In this document: positions 7,305-9,718 of the stretch, piece after piece
Layout of the letters: each line of letters starts with the position of its first letter
Numbering within the stretch: the stretch's first letter is position 1
Assembly (NCBI GenBank): GCA_030424825.1
Contig: JAUHWE010000133.1
Coordinates: forward strand, 1 to 9,718
From: Verrucomicrobiia bacterium
Lineage (GTDB): Bacteria; Verrucomicrobiota; Verrucomicrobiia; Opitutales; Opitutaceae
Length of the DNA: 9,718 nucleotides
Reading direction: 5' to 3'
Notes under the pieces: model-generated
The model's database searches: none
Told to the model about the DNA's origin: nothing
Seen by the model: only the letters and a program-made list of their open reading frames with translations
Made by a program: the position numbers and the translations under genes

Positions 7305-8588
7305 CTAGGCCAGCGTCTTGGCCAGAGCTTGGTCGATATCGGCGATGATGTCGTCGATGTGCTCGATTCCCACTGACAATCGTACGAGCTCGGGCGTGAT
7401 GCCGCCGGCTTTCTGGGCTTCCGCGGACAGTTGGCTGTGGGTTGTCGTCGCAGGATGGATGGCGAGGCTTTTGGCATCACCCACATTAGCGAGGTGGCTA
7501 AACAGTTCCAGCGAATCGATGAATTTTGAACCGGCGGCAGCTCCACCTTTGATTCCAAAAATGACCATGGCCCCGCCTTTTCCATCTAAATACTTGTCGG
7601 CCAAAGCGCCGCTTTTCTCGTCATTGAGGCCCGGATACCTAACCCACTCGACTCCGTCCTTGCCATCCAAATGAGTCGCAACGGCTTTGGCATTGGAGCA
7701 ATGGCGCTCCATCCGCAGCGGGAGGGTTTCAATCCCTTGCAAGAACATCCAGGCGTTGTCCGGGGAAATACAGGCTCCCAAGTTGCGCAATGGAACAGTA
7801 CGCATTCTCAAGATAAAGGCCAAAGCGGCCAATGGCTCAGGAAGATCATGCCCCCAGCGCAGTCCGTGATAGGAGGAGTCCGGCTCATCATAGAGCGGGA
7901 ACTTCCCATTCGCCCAGTTGAATTTGCCTGAATCCACCACAATACCCCCAAGACCTGTCCCATGACCGCCAAACCACTTGGTGAGCGAATGCACAACCAC
8001 ATCCGCGCCAAACTCAAACGGCCGCGTTAGGTAAGGTGTCGAAAAAGTGGAATCGACGATGAATGGGATTCCATTGTCATGGGCAATCTTGGCGATGGCT
8101 TCGAGATCGGAAATTTCGATACCCGGATTGCTCACGGTTTCGCAAAACAGCGCCTTCGTATTCTCATCGATCACCGCGGCGAAATTTTCTGGATTCGAAG
8201 GGTCAACAAACTTGGTCATAATCCCTAAATCCGGAAGGATGTCGTTAAATTGCGTATACGTCCCTCCATAAAGATTGTTAGCCGAAACAATATTATCACC
8301 TGCCTTGGCCACGTTGATAATCGAATAGAAAATCGCCGAAGTGCCGGAACTCACCGCCAAGGCCGCCGCGCCTCCTTCGAGCTGAGCAACCCGTTGCTCA
8401 AGCACATCCTGGGTCGGGTTCATGATTCGCGAATAAATGTTACCCAGCTCTTTCAGGGCAAAGAGGTTGGCCGCGTGCTCCGTGTTGTCGAAAACGAACG
8501 AGGAGGTCCGATAAACGGGAACAGCGCACGAATGAGTCGTGGGATCCGGCGCCTGACCGGCATGAAGGCATTGTGTTTCGAGTTTCAT
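7305..8588 (-). CDS. metY: O-acetylhomoserine sulfhydrylase (aminocarboxypropyltransferase)
   Basis: This 427-aa cytosolic PLP enzyme of the Cys/Met metabolism family converts O-acetylhomoserine and sulfide to homocysteine and acetate, the direct-sulfhydrylation route to methionine. Visible active-site elements are YSRIMNPT (52-59, phosphate-binding Tyr and Arg contributed by the neighbouring subunit), SSGTSAI (80-86, cofactor phosphate loop), Y107 in NLYGG (ring stacking), D179 in VDSTFSTP (pyridine nitrogen), HSLTKW with the Schiff-base lysine K204, SLAIHPATTTHSQL (374-387), and the substrate-carboxylate Arg in VRLSVG (R403). The insertion at about 221-245 (KFNWANGKFPLYDEPDSSYHG) and the total length mark MetY rather than cystathionine gamma-synthase or beta-lyase, which are near 380-400 aa. 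The gene appears monocistronic: it ends in its own terminator and has a leader of up to about 150 nt. The ATG lacks a clear Shine-Dalgarno sequence. Confidence 0.95.
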   Translation of the reverse strand: MKLETQCLHAGQAPDPTTHSCAVPVYRTSSFVFDNTEHAANLFALKELGNIYSRIMNPTQDVLEQRVAQLEGGAAALAVSSGTSAIFYSIINVAKAGDNIVSANNLYGGTYTQFNDILPDLGIMTKFVDPSNPENFAAVIDENTKALFCETVSNPGIEISDLEAIAKIAHDNGIPFIVDSTFSTPYLTRPFEFGADVVVHSLTKWFGGHGTGLGGIVVDSGKFNWANGKFPLYDEPDSSYHGLRWGHDLPEPLAALAFILRMRTVPLRNLGACISPDNAWMFLQGIETLPLRMERHCSNAKAVATHLDGKDGVEWVRYPGLNDEKSGALADKYLDGKGGAMVIFGIKGGAAAGSKFIDSLELFSHLANVGDAKSLAIHPATTTHSQLSAEAQKAGGITPELVRLSVGIEHIDDIIADIDQALAKTLA

Positions 8589-8736
8589 TTAGGAATGGAT
8601 TTTGAGGTTGGCACTCTACTTTGAGTCTCCAATGAAAAATTGGAAGATGCACTATGAAAGGAGTTTAAAGAGCCGACCAGACCAAATTTCCGAAACCTCA
8701 ACCGAAATCCGACCCACCCCGCCTTATTGCTTATTT
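8589..8736 (-). promoter_or_regulatory. Leader region of metY with small inverted repeats, not matching a known riboswitch by eye
   Basis: The stretch between the metY ATG and the palindrome at 8737-8760 contains two pairings that exclude each other. A local hairpin has TTGG/CCAA (8608-8611 with 8629-8632) and ACTC/GAGT (8613-8616 with 8623-8626) around a 6-nt loop. An 8-bp long-range pairing joins 8602-8609 with 8694-8701 (TTGAGGTT/AACCTCAA). The two share positions 8608-8609. I see no SAM-I type signature. The elements may be chance, as an 8-bp repeat is not rare in this length. Confidence 0.25.
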
Positions 8737-8754
8737 AGTCTCATTATTGATAAT
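8727..8754 (+). promoter_or_regulatory. Probable promoter of the TonB-dependent receptor gene
   Basis: TTGCTT (8727-8732) and GATAAT (8749-8754, five of six bases of the -10 consensus) lie 16 nt apart, about 65 nt upstream of the ATG at 8820. The -10 falls inside the perfect palindrome at 8737-8760, which is where a repressor would block RNA polymerase. The -35 is only a partial match. Confidence 0.42.
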
Positions 8755-8760
8755 GAGACT
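8737..8760. promoter_or_regulatory. Perfect 24-bp palindrome, candidate Fur-family operator
   Basis: Two 11-bp arms, AGTCTCATTAT and ATAATGAGACT, flank a central TG with no mismatch. The inner part TCATTATTGATAATGA resembles the Fur box (GATAAT hexamers in both orientations): GATAATGA is exact and TCATTATT is one base off TCATTATC. The site covers the likely -10 of a FecA-like receptor gene, the classical position for iron-dependent repression. The hairpin is followed by a run of T, so on sequence alone it could also be an intrinsic terminator, but no plus-strand gene ends here. It may also affect divergent metY. Confidence 0.55.
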
Positions 8761-8819
8761 TTTTCTCAAAAAGCAGCTTGACGGCTTGTTGAGATTCAAT
8801 TTCAGGTGGGACCCATCAA

Positions 8820-9718
8820 ATGAAAACGAATCTCAATTTCAGAGTCTCAGTCGCCTTGTTTGCTGGTTTGATAGCATCCCTCAGTTCAGTCGGACAAGAA
8901 GATGAGTCATATGATGTCGCTCATTTGGAGCCATTGTCGATCTTTGGAACACAAACCGATCTTTTCAATGCGACCGGATCTGGATACGTCATCGATCACG
9001 ATCTCATTCAAACCCACGGATACGCGGATATCAACCAGGCTCTGAAGCAAGTTCCAGGAGTCTACCTGCGCACCGAAGATGGCTACGGACTGTTTCCCAA
9101 TATCAGCCTCCGAGGCGTCGATCCAGGACGCATGTCCAAACTTACCTACATGGAGGACGGCATTCTCGCCGCTCCAGCCTCCTATTCCGCCCCCTCCGCC
9201 TACTATTCACCGACAGTAGGCCGCATGATCGGCTTGGAGGTTCTAAAAGGGTCAAGCCAGATCAAACACGGTCCTCACACGACCGGAGGGGTCATCAACT
9301 ATCTTTCTACTCCCATTCCGCACCACCAGTCGAGCTACTTGCGATTTTCATATGGAACGGATAACGACGCGCGCCTGCATGCTTGGACCGGAGATCGAGT
9401 TGACTCATCAGCGGGTGAATTCGGGTATGTGGTAGAGACCTACTACCGTAATGTCGACGGGTTCAAGTCCGTCGACTCAACCGCAGGATTCGACGGATCT
9501 TCGGTCGACACGGGATTCCAGAATCATGACTCCATGCTAAAACTGAGCTGGTCACCCAAAACCGAAAATCGCCAGTACTTCGAGTTTAAGACCGGTTACA
9601 TGGACAAGGATGCGAACGAAACCTACCTAGGACTATCGACCGCCGATTTTCTTCAGAATCCCAACCGGCGTTACGCCGCTTCCCGTGATGATAATATCGA
9701 TGCTCAGCAATTCCGGAA
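8820..9718 (+). CDS. TonB-dependent outer-membrane receptor, FecA-like, 3' end missing
   Basis: The ATG at 8820 is preceded by AGGTGG (8804-8809) at good spacing, and 299 codons are open to the right edge. Residues 1-25 are a signal peptide (hydrophobic VALFAGLIASLSSV, cleavage near VGQ). A TonB-box-like segment, LEPLSIFG (36-43), is followed directly by the plug domain: INQALKQVPGVYLR (71-84), NISLRGVDPGRMSK (94-107), MEDGILAAPASY (111-122), RMIGLEVLKGSSQIKHGP (135-152) and GGVINYLSTPIP (156-167). The barrel begins after about 170. GVDPGR and the GP...GGVIN region are typical of the ferric-citrate receptor (FecA) group. There is no N-terminal STN signalling domain, so FecI/FecR-type surface signalling is unlikely. 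Iron-chelate uptake is the best guess, supported by the Fur-like palindrome; other ligands remain possible. Confidence 0.93.
   Translation, partial: MKTNLNFRVSVALFAGLIASLSSVGQEDESYDVAHLEPLSIFGTQTDLFNATGSGYVIDHDLIQTHGYADINQALKQVPGVYLRTEDGYGLFPNISLRGVDPGRMSKLTYMEDGILAAPASYSAPSAYYSPTVGRMIGLEVLKGSSQIKHGPHTTGGVINYLSTPIPHHQSSYLRFSYGTDNDARLHAWTGDRVDSSAGEFGYVVETYYRNVDGFKSVDSTAGFDGSSVDTGFQNHDSMLKLSWSPKTENRQYFEFKTGYMDKDANETYLGLSTADFLQNPNRRYAASRDDNIDAQQFR

Noticed and set aside
8589..8736. SAM-I riboswitch upstream of metY
   Set aside because: None of the conserved SAM-I core segments was found on the minus strand leader.
8737..8764. Intrinsic terminator on the plus strand (hairpin plus T run)
   Set aside because: No plus-strand gene ends upstream: the nearest leftward neighbour is metY on the minus strand. 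The overlap with a -10 element makes an operator more likely, though a leader attenuator cannot be excluded.

Overview
The window looks like a chromosomal segment of a Gram-negative member of the PVC group, most probably Verrucomicrobiota (Opitutae-like). The reasons are a TonB-dependent outer-membrane receptor, a sugar locus that combines a DUF1080 (3-keto-disaccharide hydrolase type) protein with a Tat-signal Gfo/Idh/MocA oxidoreductase and an NupG-like MFS carrier, and two large membrane-anchored helical-repeat proteins of a kind I associate with Verrucomicrobiota. This assignment is inference from gene content; there is no rRNA or marker gene here.

Region 1 (1-4193, minus strand) is a tightly packed four-gene operon read right to left: MFS permease, Tat-exported Gfo/Idh/MocA oxidoreductase, cytosolic Gfo/Idh/MocA oxidoreductase, and a secreted DUF1080 protein that runs off the left edge. 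Gaps are 9 and 16 nt, and the last junction is a 4-nt ATGA overlap. The gene set fits a carbohydrate route in which a sugar is oxidised to a keto form, a keto-glycoside is cleaved, and the product is imported and reduced or oxidised again. The substrate cannot be read from the sequence.

Region 2 (4194-4516) is a 323-nt divergent intergenic region with only weak promoter-like matches.

Region 3 (4517-7148, plus strand) holds two tandem paralogues (438 and 432 aa), each with an N-terminal membrane segment, a low-complexity linker and about nine roughly 30-40-residue alpha-helical repeats. They align almost without gaps over their repeat parts. I do not know their function; this pair is the least explained part of the window.

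Region 4 (7149-8588) contains a strong intrinsic terminator and, on the minus strand, a well-conserved O-acetylhomoserine sulfhydrylase (metY) for homocysteine synthesis.

Region 5 (8589-9718) is a divergent control region with a perfect 24-bp palindrome placed on the likely -10 of the rightward gene, which is a FecA-like TonB-dependent receptor cut by the right edge. The palindrome resembles a Fur-type operator. No tRNA, rRNA, CRISPR array or insertion sequence was seen.
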